Shown here: piece after piece, positions 1 through 7,919 of the stretch | Layout of the letters: every line of letters begins with the position of its first letter | Position numbering within the stretch: position 1 is the first letter of the stretch | NCBI GenBank assembly: GCA_964622075.1 | Contig: CAZUMR010000006.1 | Span: 1 to 38,604, forward strand | DNA length: 38,604 nt | Reading direction: 5' to 3' | Source: WAPX01 sp964622075 | GTDB lineage: Archaea; Halobacteriota; Archaeoglobi; Archaeoglobales; Archaeoglobaceae | Notes under the pieces: model-generated | What the model was told of the DNA's origin: nothing | Database searches by the model: none | What the model saw: the letters and a program-made list of their open reading frames with translations, nothing else | Translations under genes and position numbers: made by a program

Positions 1-1
1 A

Positions 2-286
2 GTGGAAGGAGACAGTGAGGAGGAAGTTTACGAATATGCACTTTACGACTGGCTAAACGAGCTGCTTTACTGCTTTGATGCGGAACACTTTGCACCCAGA
101 GAGTGTGAGGTAAAGGCAGAGTGGATTGAAAAAGACTTGCCAAAAAAGCTCAGAGTTGCGGGAAGGTTGAAGGGAGGAAAGCTGAGAAGTGAGGCGGTAA
201 AGGTTGAGCCAAAAGCTGTAACTCTCCATAACTTCAGAGTTGAGAGGTGTGACGGATTAAAGGCCTTCGTCGTTTTTGACATTTAG
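2..286 (+). CDS. Archease (tRNA-splicing ligase cofactor), 5' partial
   Basis: The reading frame is open from the window edge, so only the C-terminal ~94 residues are seen; the family is usually about 140 residues. The core YDWLNELLYCFDAE helix, the acidic patch and the closing VKAVTLHN...KAFVVFDI-like strand pattern match the archease SHS2-like fold. Archease activates the RtcB RNA ligase in tRNA splicing and is often calcium-bound through acidic residues, such as the terminal Asp seen here. The GTG at position 2 is probably internal, not the true start. The gene converges on hisG. Confidence 0.85.
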   Translation: MEGDSEEEVYEYALYDWLNELLYCFDAEHFAPRECEVKAEWIEKDLPKKLRVAGRLKGGKLRSEAVKVEPKAVTLHNFRVERCDGLKAFVVFDI

Positions 287-365
287 TCAACCTTACACAT
301 TTACAAATACAGATACGATCACAAGATAAACGTAAACCAAACTGAAAAACAAAAAACGGAAACTG

Positions 366-1271
366 TCAATCTCCAAAGGTTATCACGGGAGCCGTTGCTA
401 TTCTCCTTGCACCCAGCTCTCTGAGTTTAGGTTTCAGGAACTTTACCTTTGCCCTGTCAAGAATTATGTGCATTGCCACTCCTCCGCCTGCAAGGGTGGA
501 TATCGTTGGATTAAACCCTTCTTTTACAAGGAATTCTTTTATTGGCTGTATGTTCTCTTCGTCCGGAACGTTAAACAGCAGGCTTACAAGGTTTCTTGAG
601 GACAAAACTTCTCTGATGTCTGTTATCAGATTGTCCATCAACTTTTTCTTTTCAGGATCTGAATAGGAGTCCCTGTTTGCTATGAAAACAGAGTATACCG
701 GATCTTTAAAGACGTCAATTATCCTGCAACCGTTCTCCCTAAGTGTAGTTCCAAATTCCGTAACCTCAAGTATCAGGTCTGCCTCTGGCTGCGGAGGGAG
801 CAGAGCTGCTTCAGTTTTACCAATCGGATCAAAAACGACTGCATTTATGCCGACTGTTTCAGCGTACTTTCTCGCAAGCTCGGGGAATTCAGAGGCAAAC
901 ATGACCTTTCTATCTCCAACCACCTGTTTGAAGTCCTCTATTGTTTTGACGTCGGGATAAACTTCCTCACTCACTGCAACAACAAGTTTGGTTGGCCTCA
1001 GGGGGAGTTTCTCAACAACAACCACATTGCTGAGGTCGTACCTCAGTTTTGAGTTCTCAAGTATGTCCTCCCCAGTAAATCCAGCGTCACCTCTACCCAT
1101 CATCACGTAGAATGGCATTATCTGTGGCCTGACTTGTTTAAACACTATTTCAGGGTGATCGACACTGATCATGTAACCTCTCTTGCTCTTGTGCAGCTTA
1201 TACCCTGCCTCAACGAGCGAGTCCCATACAGGCCTTTCAAGGTGACCGTCAGGGAAGTAAACCTTTATCAT
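366..1271 (-). CDS. hisG: ATP phosphoribosyltransferase HisG, long form
   Basis: This enzyme condenses ATP and PRPP in the first step of histidine synthesis. The 301 residues match the long, self-regulated form: periplasmic-binding-protein-like catalytic lobes (about 1-215) with the PRPP-binding signature ADLILEVTEFGTTLREN, and a C-terminal ACT-like histidine-binding domain (about 220-301) containing STLAGGGVAMHIIL. The long form works without HisZ. Start ATG has GGTGGAG just upstream and an A/T-rich TATA-like stretch about 25 nt away, so the transcript leader is short or absent. It stands alone, with no other his genes nearby. Confidence 0.93.
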   Translation of the reverse strand: MIKVYFPDGHLERPVWDSLVEAGYKLHKSKRGYMISVDHPEIVFKQVRPQIMPFYVMMGRGDAGFTGEDILENSKLRYDLSNVVVVEKLPLRPTKLVVAVSEEVYPDVKTIEDFKQVVGDRKVMFASEFPELARKYAETVGINAVVFDPIGKTEAALLPPQPEADLILEVTEFGTTLRENGCRIIDVFKDPVYSVFIANRDSYSDPEKKKLMDNLITDIREVLSSRNLVSLLFNVPDEENIQPIKEFLVKEGFNPTISTLAGGGVAMHIILDRAKVKFLKPKLRELGARRIATAPVITFGD

Positions 1272-1409
1272 GGTTCTCCACCCATTCGGGAGGGGTATTT
1301 AGCTTTTTCCGGTTTCAGATATGGAGTTCGCCATGCCTGTAAAACATGCCTGTCCACTCAGTATAGCCAAAAACAAAAAAGCAAAAAATCAAGAAAGTCA
1401 GATCAGCCC

Positions 1410-3008
1410 TCAGATCAGTCCAGCTTCCCTGGCAAATGTGGCTGCATGTTCAGCCTGACTCATTGTCCTTGCCTCAAGCACATTCACAGGTACTTTTCTG
1501 AACACTTCCCTGTGCATTCTGACTGCCTCTTCCGGAGGTTTTGTGAGAAGACTGACTACGATTATAACTCCAAGAGTTATGAAGAAGTTCACAAAGAACA
1601 CAGGTATTCCTGCAAGCTTTGCACCTATAACTCCAAATATGCCCGGTGCTTTTGCGTTGAAAGCCCATCCGTATATTTTTGCCTCAAGTATTACCTCAGA
1701 TATCAGTCCGTAGGCCATTCCAACTATTCCTGCTTCCTTTGTAACCCTGCTCCACCACAGGCTCAGGAAGAGAATTGGCCCAAATCCCACTGCCAGACCG
1801 CCCCACGCAGTTGCAACAACATCGTAAACGATCTTGCTACCGCTTATAGCAAGGTAAACTGCAATTACTGTAAGTGTTGTAACAACAACTCTCCCGAGGT
1901 TAACCATCGCACTCTCTCCAAGCTCTATACCGAATACCTTGTGCAGTATGTCCCTTGCAACTGCTGAAGAGGCAACAAGAAGCTGGGAATCGGCAGTTGA
2001 CATTATTGCCGCAAGTATTCCCGCTATCACAAATCCTGCCAGCCATCCGGGCATCAGAGCCATTGCCATTGCTGGTATTATTTTTTCAGGATCCTTGATG
2101 TGCACAATTCCAGCTTTAGCAAGTGCAAACCCAAGGAAGCCTGAGAAGAAAGCTCCCCACAGAACAATTATTGTCCATATGCCACTTATGAAAATACCGG
2201 GTCTCCTCAGTTTTCTCGGATCTTCAACGCTCATGTACCTTGTGACTATGTGAGGCTGCCCGAGGTATCCCACTATCCACGAAGCGTAACCTATTGCAAA
2301 AACTATCGCTGCCAGGCCAGTTTTACCGCCAAAGGGATCGAGGTGCGATGGACTGGCAGCCATCATTATTGCTGTTGCCCTATCAAATCCACCGATTGCA
2401 TTTATTGCAAGTACTGGCATCACTATCAGCGTGGCAAGCATGAACATTGCCTGAACAACATCCGTCCATACAACTGCAAAGAAGCCACCCATGAGAACGT
2501 AGATCATGACGACGACTGCTGTTACAATTATACCCTCGTTAACACTTATGCCAAAAGCCTGGGAAAGAGCCTTTCCACCAGCAGCGTACTGGGCTGAGAC
2601 ATAGACAGTCATGAACACAAGAATTATCATCGCTCCAAGAATTCTGATCAGCTTTGTGTTGTCTCTCAGCCTCGCCTCAAGGTAGTCCGGGACTGTTATT
2701 GCCCTGAACTTTCCGGTGTATATTCTGAGTCTCGGCCCTATGAAAACGTAATCCGCAAGAGTTCCAAACAGGCATCCTATTGCCGCCCAGAATGCTCCGA
2801 GTCCAGCCTTAAAAGCCTGTCCCGGATAACCGAGCATCAGCCATCCGCTGAAGTCACTTGCCTTATCACTCAGTGCAGCTGCAAGCACGGCCACCTTTCT
2901 TCCACCCACGAAATACTGGTCTTCATTTTCGGTGTACCTGTTCGCCCAGATTCCTATGGCCATCAGAATTATCAGGTAAACAATTATCCCGGCTAGTACT
3001 CCTTCCAC
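1410..3008 (-). CDS. Sodium/solute symporter (SSS family, PutP-like)
   Basis: A 532-residue integral membrane protein with about 13 hydrophobic segments. Early motifs GRKVAVLAAALSDKASDFSGWLM and the later TADSQLLVASSAVARDI are typical of the sodium:solute symporter family, closest in style to the proline permease PutP. Substrate cannot be read from sequence; proline or another small organic acid is likely. Start is GTG at 3008, preceded by GAGGTGAT, which overlaps the stop of the small accessory gene upstream. This close overlap suggests translational coupling. The C-terminal tail (about 490-532) is cytoplasmic and charged. Confidence 0.9.
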   Translation of the reverse strand: MEGVLAGIIVYLIILMAIGIWANRYTENEDQYFVGGRKVAVLAAALSDKASDFSGWLMLGYPGQAFKAGLGAFWAAIGCLFGTLADYVFIGPRLRIYTGKFRAITVPDYLEARLRDNTKLIRILGAMIILVFMTVYVSAQYAAGGKALSQAFGISVNEGIIVTAVVVMIYVLMGGFFAVVWTDVVQAMFMLATLIVMPVLAINAIGGFDRATAIMMAASPSHLDPFGGKTGLAAIVFAIGYASWIVGYLGQPHIVTRYMSVEDPRKLRRPGIFISGIWTIIVLWGAFFSGFLGFALAKAGIVHIKDPEKIIPAMAMALMPGWLAGFVIAGILAAIMSTADSQLLVASSAVARDILHKVFGIELGESAMVNLGRVVVTTLTVIAVYLAISGSKIVYDVVATAWGGLAVGFGPILFLSLWWSRVTKEAGIVGMAYGLISEVILEAKIYGWAFNAKAPGIFGVIGAKLAGIPVFFVNFFITLGVIIVVSLLTKPPEEAVRMHREVFRKVPVNVLEARTMSQAEHAATFAREAGLI

Positions 3009-3017
3009 GGTATCACC

Positions 3018-3173
3018 TCAGATCATCTTTTCATCGTACCCAAGCACGTCATCATCGACGTAGTACTCCTTGCCCGTTATCTTGTCCCAGAACCCGTAAA
3101 CGAGCATCACTATTATCGCCAGAAACGTCGGCACCAACAGGAGAGCCCATGCTTCAGCACTCAGTCCCATCAT
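3018..3173 (-). CDS. Small single-pass membrane protein, symporter accessory protein type
   Basis: This 51-codon gene begins ATGATGGGACTG and ends nine bases before the symporter start codon. One hydrophobic helix (about residues 8-28) is followed by FWDKITGKEYYVDDD and an acidic tail. Strong ribosome binding site GGAGGGG lies 5 bases upstream of the first ATG. Position and shape match short proteins commonly encoded directly before SSS symporters and called symporter small accessory proteins. Its role is inferred to be assembly or stability of the transporter. A TATA-like TATATA element at about 3238-3243 probably drives both genes. Confidence 0.75.
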   Translation of the reverse strand: MMGLSAEAWALLLVPTFLAIIVMLVYGFWDKITGKEYYVDDDVLGYDEKMI

Positions 3174-3237
3174 ATCCCCTCCGTGTCATTTTTTGTCAAA
3201 CACTTCAACCGAAGTTAAGCCTGGCAAAAAAACAGAG

Positions 3238-3246
3238 TATATAGAG
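3238..3246 (-). promoter_or_regulatory. TATA-like element for the symporter operon
   Basis: The stretch TATATAGAG on the plus strand reads as CTCTATATA on the minus strand and lies about 65 nt upstream of the small accessory gene start. It is the best A/T box in the divergent region for minus-strand transcription. Assignment is by position only. Confidence 0.4.
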
Positions 3247-3258
3247 GTTACTGAGTGT

Positions 3259-3286
3259 GGTCGAAAAACGTTCGGTCGAAAACGTT
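3259..3286. repeat. Two direct repeats GGTCGAAAA(A)CGTT upstream of wtpA
   Basis: GGTCGAAAAACGTT (3259-3272) is repeated as GGTCGAAAACGTT (3274-3286), 15 bp apart. The second copy runs into the likely wtpA core promoter. The arrangement looks like a site for a regulator or activator additional to the ModE-like dyad downstream. Confidence 0.5.
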
Positions 3287-3291
3287 AAATT

Positions 3292-3315
3292 CGTTATGAT
3301 TTGTCATGCATAACG
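3292..3315. promoter_or_regulatory. ModE-like operator at the wtpA promoter
   Basis: A dyad of CGTTAT (3292-3297) and ATAACG (3310-3315) separated by 12 bases spans 24 bp. The outer half-sites and spacing match the E. coli ModE operator architecture, CGTTAT-N12-ATAACG. A weak TATA-like TTAAAT at about 3285-3290 places the transcript start near 3312, within the dyad, so a bound regulator would block initiation. A ModE-type gene lies at 5260-5601, two genes downstream. Binding is inferred. Confidence 0.7.
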
Positions 3316-3323
3316 GTGGTTGC

Positions 3324-4400
3324 ATGTCCAAGGCAAAACTTGCTCTGGTTCTGCTGTGCATAGTTGTTCTGGCAGGAGTCATAGCTGGATGTACGCAGAC
3401 AAAGACAAAGGTGCAGATGCAAACTGCAGTGCATACGAACGAAAACAGAAATGCAGGACAGGAGAAGCTAGTAGTATTCCACGCCGGGAGTTTAACCAAG
3501 CCAATGCAAAAGTTTTCCCGGATGTTTGAAGAAAAGTACGGAGTCAGAGTTTACTGCGAAGCCGCTGGAAGCGCTGCCACAATAAGGAAAGTCGTGGATT
3601 TGCACAGAAAGGCGGATGTCGTTGCCTCTGCAGATTACTCTCTGATTCCAAAAATGATGTATCCCAAGTACGCAAACTGGACGATACTCTTTGCAAGAAA
3701 CGAAATAGTGATAGTTTACACGAATAAAAGCAGGTACGCAAACGAAATAAATTCCTCGAACTGGTACAGGATCCTTGAAAAACCAGACGTGAGAATAGGA
3801 TTTTCCAATCCAAACGATGATCCCTGTGGGTATAGAGCCCAGATGGTCATGGAGCTTGCAAGCCTTTACTATCACCAGCCCATTTACAGAAAACTTGTAG
3901 AGGACAACAGCAACATGAAGTTCGTTTACGAGAACGGAACGTATGTGCTAAAGATGCCCCCGACAACACAGCTGAAGATAAACACAAGCAAGATAAAGAT
4001 GAGAAGCATGGAAATGTCCCTGATAAGTTTGCTGCAGAGTGGTGATGTCGATTACGTCTTCCTGTACAAGAGCGTTGCAAAGCAGTTCGGTTTCAGGTAT
4101 GTAGAATTGCCTCCACAAATAAATCTTGGAGAGAAGAAGTACGCAAAAGATTACGCAAAGGTGGAGGTCGTGCTGGCAAACGGCAAGGCTGTTAGAGGAA
4201 AGCCCATAGTTTACGGGCTGACTATTCCGAAAAACGCACCTCACAGGGAACTTGCAGTCAAGTTCGTTGAAATGATACTTAAAAATCCACAGGTATTCAA
4301 AGAGCTTGGACAGGATCCAATCACACCACCCCTCGTGGATAACTACAGCTCTCTTCCAAACGCTCTTAAGCCTCTTGTAAGGCCGATGAAAGGTGAGTAG
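3324..4400 (+). CDS. wtpA: Tungstate/molybdate ABC transporter substrate-binding protein
   Basis: Lipoprotein that captures oxyanions outside the membrane for WtpB. A signal peptide ends in a lipobox (LAGVIAGC), followed by a Thr/Gln-rich linker and the ModA/WtpA fold beginning KLVVFHAGSLTKPM. Conserved oxyanion-site segments include HAGSL, ADVVASADYSLIP and the FSNPNDDPCGYRAQMV block. I choose ATG 3324 because GGTGG precedes it by 4 bases; the upstream in-frame ATG at 3306 lies inside the operator and would add six residues before the signal peptide. Archaeal WtpA binds tungstate more tightly than bacterial ModA. wtpB starts two bases after the stop. Confidence 0.9.
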   Translation: MSKAKLALVLLCIVVLAGVIAGCTQTKTKVQMQTAVHTNENRNAGQEKLVVFHAGSLTKPMQKFSRMFEEKYGVRVYCEAAGSAATIRKVVDLHRKADVVASADYSLIPKMMYPKYANWTILFARNEIVIVYTNKSRYANEINSSNWYRILEKPDVRIGFSNPNDDPCGYRAQMVMELASLYYHQPIYRKLVEDNSNMKFVYENGTYVLKMPPTTQLKINTSKIKMRSMEMSLISLLQSGDVDYVFLYKSVAKQFGFRYVELPPQINLGEKKYAKDYAKVEVVLANGKAVRGKPIVYGLTIPKNAPHRELAVKFVEMILKNPQVFKELGQDPITPPLVDNYSSLPNALKPLVRPMKGE

Positions 4401-4402
4401 CC

Positions 4403-5179
4403 GTGAAATCGTATTTTAAAATTTTTCTTTTTATAATTTCTGCATTCACAGTTTTTGCTGTTGCTCTGCCAGTAATGGCACTGATAGGCACACAGCTCCC
4501 GGATATGAGACTGTTTCTGAAAACAGCAATGAGCAGAGATGTATGGAGTGTTATAGTCCTGACGTATTTCGCAGCCCTAACTTCAACGGCAATTGCAGTT
4601 TTGTTCGGGACACCTCTCGCATACGTTCTCGCGAGATACGAATTCTACGGAAAGAGGATAATAGAGAGTCTGATGGATCTGCCGGCTGTTATACCTCACA
4701 CGGTAGCCGGGATTGCCCTGCTTTCAGTCCTCGGCAGCTCCGGAATTATAGGAAGATTTTCACCCGTACAGTTTGTTGATGCATTTCCCGGGGTTGTTGC
4801 TGCGATGACTTTCGTCTCGTTCCCCATATTTCTGAACAATGCAAGGGAAGGTTTTGCGAAAGTGGATAGAAGACTTGAGGCCGTGGCAAGAACGCTCGGA
4901 GCATCACACTCAAGAGCGTTTTTTTCCGTGACGTTACCTCTCTCAGCAAGAAACATAGCTGCCGGGGCTATAGTTGCATGGGCAAGAGCTGTGAGTGAGT
5001 TCGGGGCGATAGTTGTAATCGCCTACTACCCGCTTGTAGCGTCAACCCTCATATACGACAGGTATCTAAGCGAAGGTCTGAAGGCTGCCGAGCCAGTAGC
5101 CGTCCTGCTGATTTTGCTAACAATGCTCGTATTCTCAGTACTGAGGTTTGCGTTCTGGAGAGAAAACGGGAATCCTTAA
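4403..5179 (+). CDS. wtpB: Tungstate/molybdate ABC transporter permease
   Basis: This 258-residue protein has about six membrane helices and the cytoplasmic EAA loop that docks the ATPase (EAVARTLGASHSRAFFSVTLPLS, about 156-178). It forms the membrane channel for oxyanions delivered by WtpA. GTG start two bases after wtpA, so the two are co-transcribed. The expected ATPase gene wtpC does not follow; the next gene is the ModE-type regulator after an 80-bp gap. The transporter must borrow an ATPase from elsewhere in the genome. Confidence 0.9.
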   Translation: MKSYFKIFLFIISAFTVFAVALPVMALIGTQLPDMRLFLKTAMSRDVWSVIVLTYFAALTSTAIAVLFGTPLAYVLARYEFYGKRIIESLMDLPAVIPHTVAGIALLSVLGSSGIIGRFSPVQFVDAFPGVVAAMTFVSFPIFLNNAREGFAKVDRRLEAVARTLGASHSRAFFSVTLPLSARNIAAGAIVAWARAVSEFGAIVVIAYYPLVASTLIYDRYLSEGLKAAEPVAVLLILLTMLVFSVLRFAFWRENGNP

Positions 5180-5226
5180 CTTCCTTAACTGTTTTCACCC
5201 CCAACCCATCATCCCCAGTCAGGCAA

Positions 5227-5236
5227 ACTTAATAAC
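5227..5236 (+). promoter_or_regulatory. TATA box of the modE-like gene
   Basis: ACTTAATAAC is centred about 27 nt before the ATG at 5260, which places the transcript start at or beside the start codon. No ribosome binding site is visible, so the message is probably leaderless. Confidence 0.5.
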
Positions 5237-5259
5237 AAAAGCAGAAGAGAAAATGAGCA

Positions 5260-5601
5260 ATGGAGTTCGAATTTAAAGTGAGGGTGTGGCTGGAAAAGGA
5301 TGGGAAACCGGTTATAGGCAAGGGGGGTGCTGAAATTCTGAAAGCTATAGAAAAGCATTCCTCTCTTTCCAAGGCTGCAAGGGAGCTTGGAATGTCCTAC
5401 AGATTTGCCTGGATGTACATAAACAGGATGGAAAGTGCAAGTGGAATTAAAGTCGTGAAGAGGGAGAGAGGAGGAAGGGAAGGTGGCAGAATGATTCTGA
5501 CTGAGGAGGGAAAAAAGCTACTTGAAATTTATGAGAGAGCGGAAAAGGCAGTCGAAGAGAAACTGAAAGAGGTTGCAGAAGTTCTGCAGAATGAAGGGTA
5601 G
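5260..5601 (+). CDS. ModE-type winged-helix regulator without a molybdate-binding domain
   Basis: The 113 residues form the N-terminal DNA-binding domain of ModE: the helix-turn-helix segment SSLSKAARELGMSYRFAWMYINRME (about 34-58) followed by the wing GGREGGRMILTEEGKKLLEIY. The C-terminal molbindin repeats that sense molybdate in E. coli ModE are absent; the protein ends in a charged helix. It probably controls wtpAB through the ModE-like dyad at 3292-3315. How it senses metal is not visible; it may bind oxyanion poorly, use a partner, or respond to another signal. Confidence 0.85.
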   Translation: MEFEFKVRVWLEKDGKPVIGKGGAEILKAIEKHSSLSKAARELGMSYRFAWMYINRMESASGIKVVKRERGGREGGRMILTEEGKKLLEIYERAEKAVEEKLKEVAEVLQNEG

Positions 5602-5681
5602 ATGGCATAGAAGTGCGCGATAGAGTCACGAATTAATAAAATAAAACAATAAAATCGCTCAAATGGTTGAAGTTGTTAAAT

Positions 5682-5957
5682 TTACTCCTTCTTCACAAGC
5701 ACGATCTCTATAGTCGAAACGTTGACACTTCTGCCCTCGGAAACCAGCTCCTCAGTGTCAATTTTGATGTCCTTAACGTCAACGTTTGGCATGAATCTGT
5801 TTCTGACGATCTCTGCCACGTCAACGGCTCTGCTGATAGCCTTACCTCTTGCTTTTATGACCACTTCGCTTGCTCCTTCGTTGAACTGGGTCAACACGGC
5901 AAGCACATAGTTCATTACGGGCTTGTTTCCGACGTAGACTACACGCTCCTCTGCCAT
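5682..5957 (-). CDS. albA: DNA/RNA-binding chromatin protein Alba
   Basis: A 91-residue basic protein that coats archaeal DNA and binds RNA. It shows the Alba signature VYVGNKPVMNYVLAVLTQFNEGASEVVIKARGKAISRAVDVAEIVRNRF; the lysine in the KARGKAISRA segment corresponds to the acetylatable, DNA-contacting region of Sso10b. Length is normal. GGAGGTGG lies 7 bases before the ATG. An A/T-rich box (TTTAAATAA on the minus strand, about 5996-6004) precedes it at promoter distance. Confidence 0.95.
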   Translation of the reverse strand: MAEERVVYVGNKPVMNYVLAVLTQFNEGASEVVIKARGKAISRAVDVAEIVRNRFMPNVDVKDIKIDTEELVSEGRSVNVSTIEIVLVKKE

Positions 5958-6005
5958 TTCTGACCACCTCCTATCGTGGGAGAAAAGGACGGGTTATTTA
6001 AATTT

Positions 6006-6094
6006 AGCTCTCGCCCTCAGCTCTCGCCCCGCCGTTTTGGTCGATTAATCGGTCGATCAACCATAGCAATCATCGCAAATCAATCATCGCAAAT
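6006..6094. repeat. Cluster of short tandem repeats upstream of albA
   Basis: AGCTCTCGCCC occurs at 6006-6016 and 6019-6029; GGTCGAT at 6039-6045 and 6051-6057, around the palindrome CGATTAATCG; and the 14-mer CAATCATCGCAAAT is tandemly duplicated at 6067-6080 and 6081-6094. The cluster fills the space between the albA promoter and the end of the ThiI-like gene. Confidence 0.6.
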
Positions 6095-6095
6095 C

Positions 6096-6680
6096 CTAAA
6101 CCTTTAAAACCCTGTACTCTGTTGAATGAACGACGTTTTTTACATCTTCTTTAATTTCGCAACCTCTCGTAACAGGGTGCTTTGGTGCGTACGGGCACGT
6201 ATCATTGCTTTTAACAGAGAGTTCATACGTGCCTATCCTCCTCGCAATTTCCACTATCTCAACCTTGTCCAGTCCAATCAGAGGTCTTATCACAGGCAGA
6301 CTTACAAGAGACTCCTCAGACTTCATGTTGAGCAGAGTCTGGCTGGCTACTTGTCCCAGAGAATCACCGGTGATTATGATATCGCACCCAAAATCCATAC
6401 ACACTCTCTCGGCAAACAGCAGCATGGAGGCCTTGCAGTAAACGCACGTTTGCTTCTCCGGAAAATCCACTTCCTTCAGCCTGCTCATCAGCTCATCGTG
6501 GTCAGCCACAACAAGGGTCAGTTTTGCAGACTTCTGAGGCTTTAAAGTTCTGAGTATTTCCATCAAAATATCTGTATTGCCCCTGTCGAAGTGAAGAAAG
6601 GTGAGATCGCACTTTTTCATCATCAGGTAGCTTGAAACTGGAGAGTCTATTCCGGTGGAGATCAATGATACGGCTCTCAA
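6096..6680 (-). CDS. ThiI-like PP-loop sulfurtransferase domain, no THUMP domain
   Basis: ThiI makes 4-thiouridine in tRNA using an adenylating PP-loop domain. This 194-residue protein has the PP-loop STGIDS (8-13), the GDSLGQVASQTLLNM block, a CVYC pair (79-82) and a third cysteine in TCPYAPKHPVTRG (162). The N-terminal ferredoxin-like and THUMP tRNA-binding domains of full ThiI are absent. In methanogen ThiI a CxxC plus a third Cys hold an Fe-S cluster; the same three positions appear to be kept here. Start is TTG with GGAGGTG 6 bases upstream, 14 nt after the MgtE-like gene, so it is in the same operon. Confidence 0.75.
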   Translation of the reverse strand: MRAVSLISTGIDSPVSSYLMMKKCDLTFLHFDRGNTDILMEILRTLKPQKSAKLTLVVADHDELMSRLKEVDFPEKQTCVYCKASMLLFAERVCMDFGCDIIITGDSLGQVASQTLLNMKSEESLVSLPVIRPLIGLDKVEIVEIARRIGTYELSVKSNDTCPYAPKHPVTRGCEIKEDVKNVVHSTEYRVLKV

Positions 6681-6694
6681 TCAGAGCACCTCCC

Positions 6695-7900
6695 TTAGAT
6701 CACTCCAAGTATTTTCAGGGCAAACACATAACATGCAGTCCCGGCAACATCCATGAACGACGCAATTATCGGTATTCCAACGTTATCAGGATCTATGCCT
6801 TTCTTAAATGAGAGGATTGAGAAGTAGTAGGCCATGGCATCGATTATGAACATTATAAGCTGTCCAGCAACGAGAGTCACAAGAACCATCCTCGGTAGAG
6901 AGATTGTGGGTATATGCAGCAGAATGTTCACGGTATATCCAAAAACGCCAACCATCGTGAACATAAAAGCGGCAACCGCATGCATAACGGCAAATGTATA
7001 GAAGACGTCCCTATCTGGCCTTGCTTTTGGTTCGAGAAGACCAAGATGCAGCAGCGAAGAAAAGCGAGCAGCAAGGATTCCTCCCATGGCTCCACCGTCT
7101 TCAAGAAAAGCAGGAACGAGTGTCAGCAATCCGGCAGTAGCTATGAACTTGTCAAGCTTATCTCCAAGAATTGTTCCTGATCCAAAGTCCAAGGCCACAC
7201 ATATCGCAAGTATTGGCATGCTCTCAAGAACTATCTTCTTGCTGACCTCAGACTTCATGCTTGTAAGGAGGAAGGCAAAGATTACGGCTATTGCAAAGAG
7301 AGCCAGAGTTTTCTCGTGAAAGTTCGTTTTTACGACAAACAGTGTTGCTGCAAACAGTACCGGTAGGGTTATCATGTCCCCGAAAAGCGTAACAATTGGA
7401 ATTGTCGTGTGATCCGGATTCCATCCCCACCTGAAACTTCCGACAGCAAGCAAAACAGTTGCTGGTATCAGAATGCCTGCTGAAACGAAAGCCGTTATCT
7501 CCGCAACAAGTATAAGGTTTACAGTTGTCAGGAGGAAGTTTTTGTTTATCCCGAGAAAGTAAGCTATGGATGAAGCTGCCACGCCATCCACAACACCAAA
7601 GAGCATGAGCAGCAGGAGAGACGAGAGCACGTTATCGTTCAGCAGTGGACTTGGTCTGAACGATGGAGACAAACGTCCTGTGTGGAGGTAAGAGCTCAAT
7701 CTCGAACCAAGGGAAGAGAAAACGTTTCCCCTGAGCCCTGCACTTGGAGGTATCAGAATTATCAGAGCTGGCACAAGTAAGAAAATTGAGGAAGAGTGCC
7801 CCATAACGAGACCGGTAATGAGGTCTCCAACTGTGCAGAGGAACAAAGCAACCAGACATTCCTTAACGTCTCTCGCACTCGGCCTCGTGGAGAGGGGCAA
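6695..7900 (-). CDS. MgtE/SLC41-type divalent cation transporter, two-domain archaeal form
   Basis: A 401-residue membrane protein made of two repeats of the MgtE membrane domain. The first contains LIILIPPSAGLRGNVFSSLGSRLSSYLHTG and GDMITLPV; the second contains LVPAFLEDGGAMGGILAARFSSLLHLG, the diagnostic P-x-G-N/A-G-S-type pore segments. No N-terminal or CBS cytoplasmic gate is present, as in eukaryotic SLC41. Likely substrate is Mg2+. The TTG start at 7900 follows GGAGATGGAGATGA, and the CcmD-like gene ends 19 nt upstream. Confidence 0.8.
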   Translation of the reverse strand: MPLSTRPSARDVKECLVALFLCTVGDLITGLVMGHSSSIFLLVPALIILIPPSAGLRGNVFSSLGSRLSSYLHTGRLSPSFRPSPLLNDNVLSSLLLLMLFGVVDGVAASSIAYFLGINKNFLLTTVNLILVAEITAFVSAGILIPATVLLAVGSFRWGWNPDHTTIPIVTLFGDMITLPVLFAATLFVVKTNFHEKTLALFAIAVIFAFLLTSMKSEVSKKIVLESMPILAICVALDFGSGTILGDKLDKFIATAGLLTLVPAFLEDGGAMGGILAARFSSLLHLGLLEPKARPDRDVFYTFAVMHAVAAFMFTMVGVFGYTVNILLHIPTISLPRMVLVTLVAGQLIMFIIDAMAYYFSILSFKKGIDPDNVGIPIIASFMDVAGTACYVFALKILGVI

Positions 7901-7919
7901 CGTCTCATCTCCATCTCCT

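Noticed and set aside
1134..1967. A 277-codon plus-strand frame rich in Cys and Ser
   Set aside because: It is antisense to hisG and the symporter, both clear genes; the composition is typical of a reverse-strand shadow.
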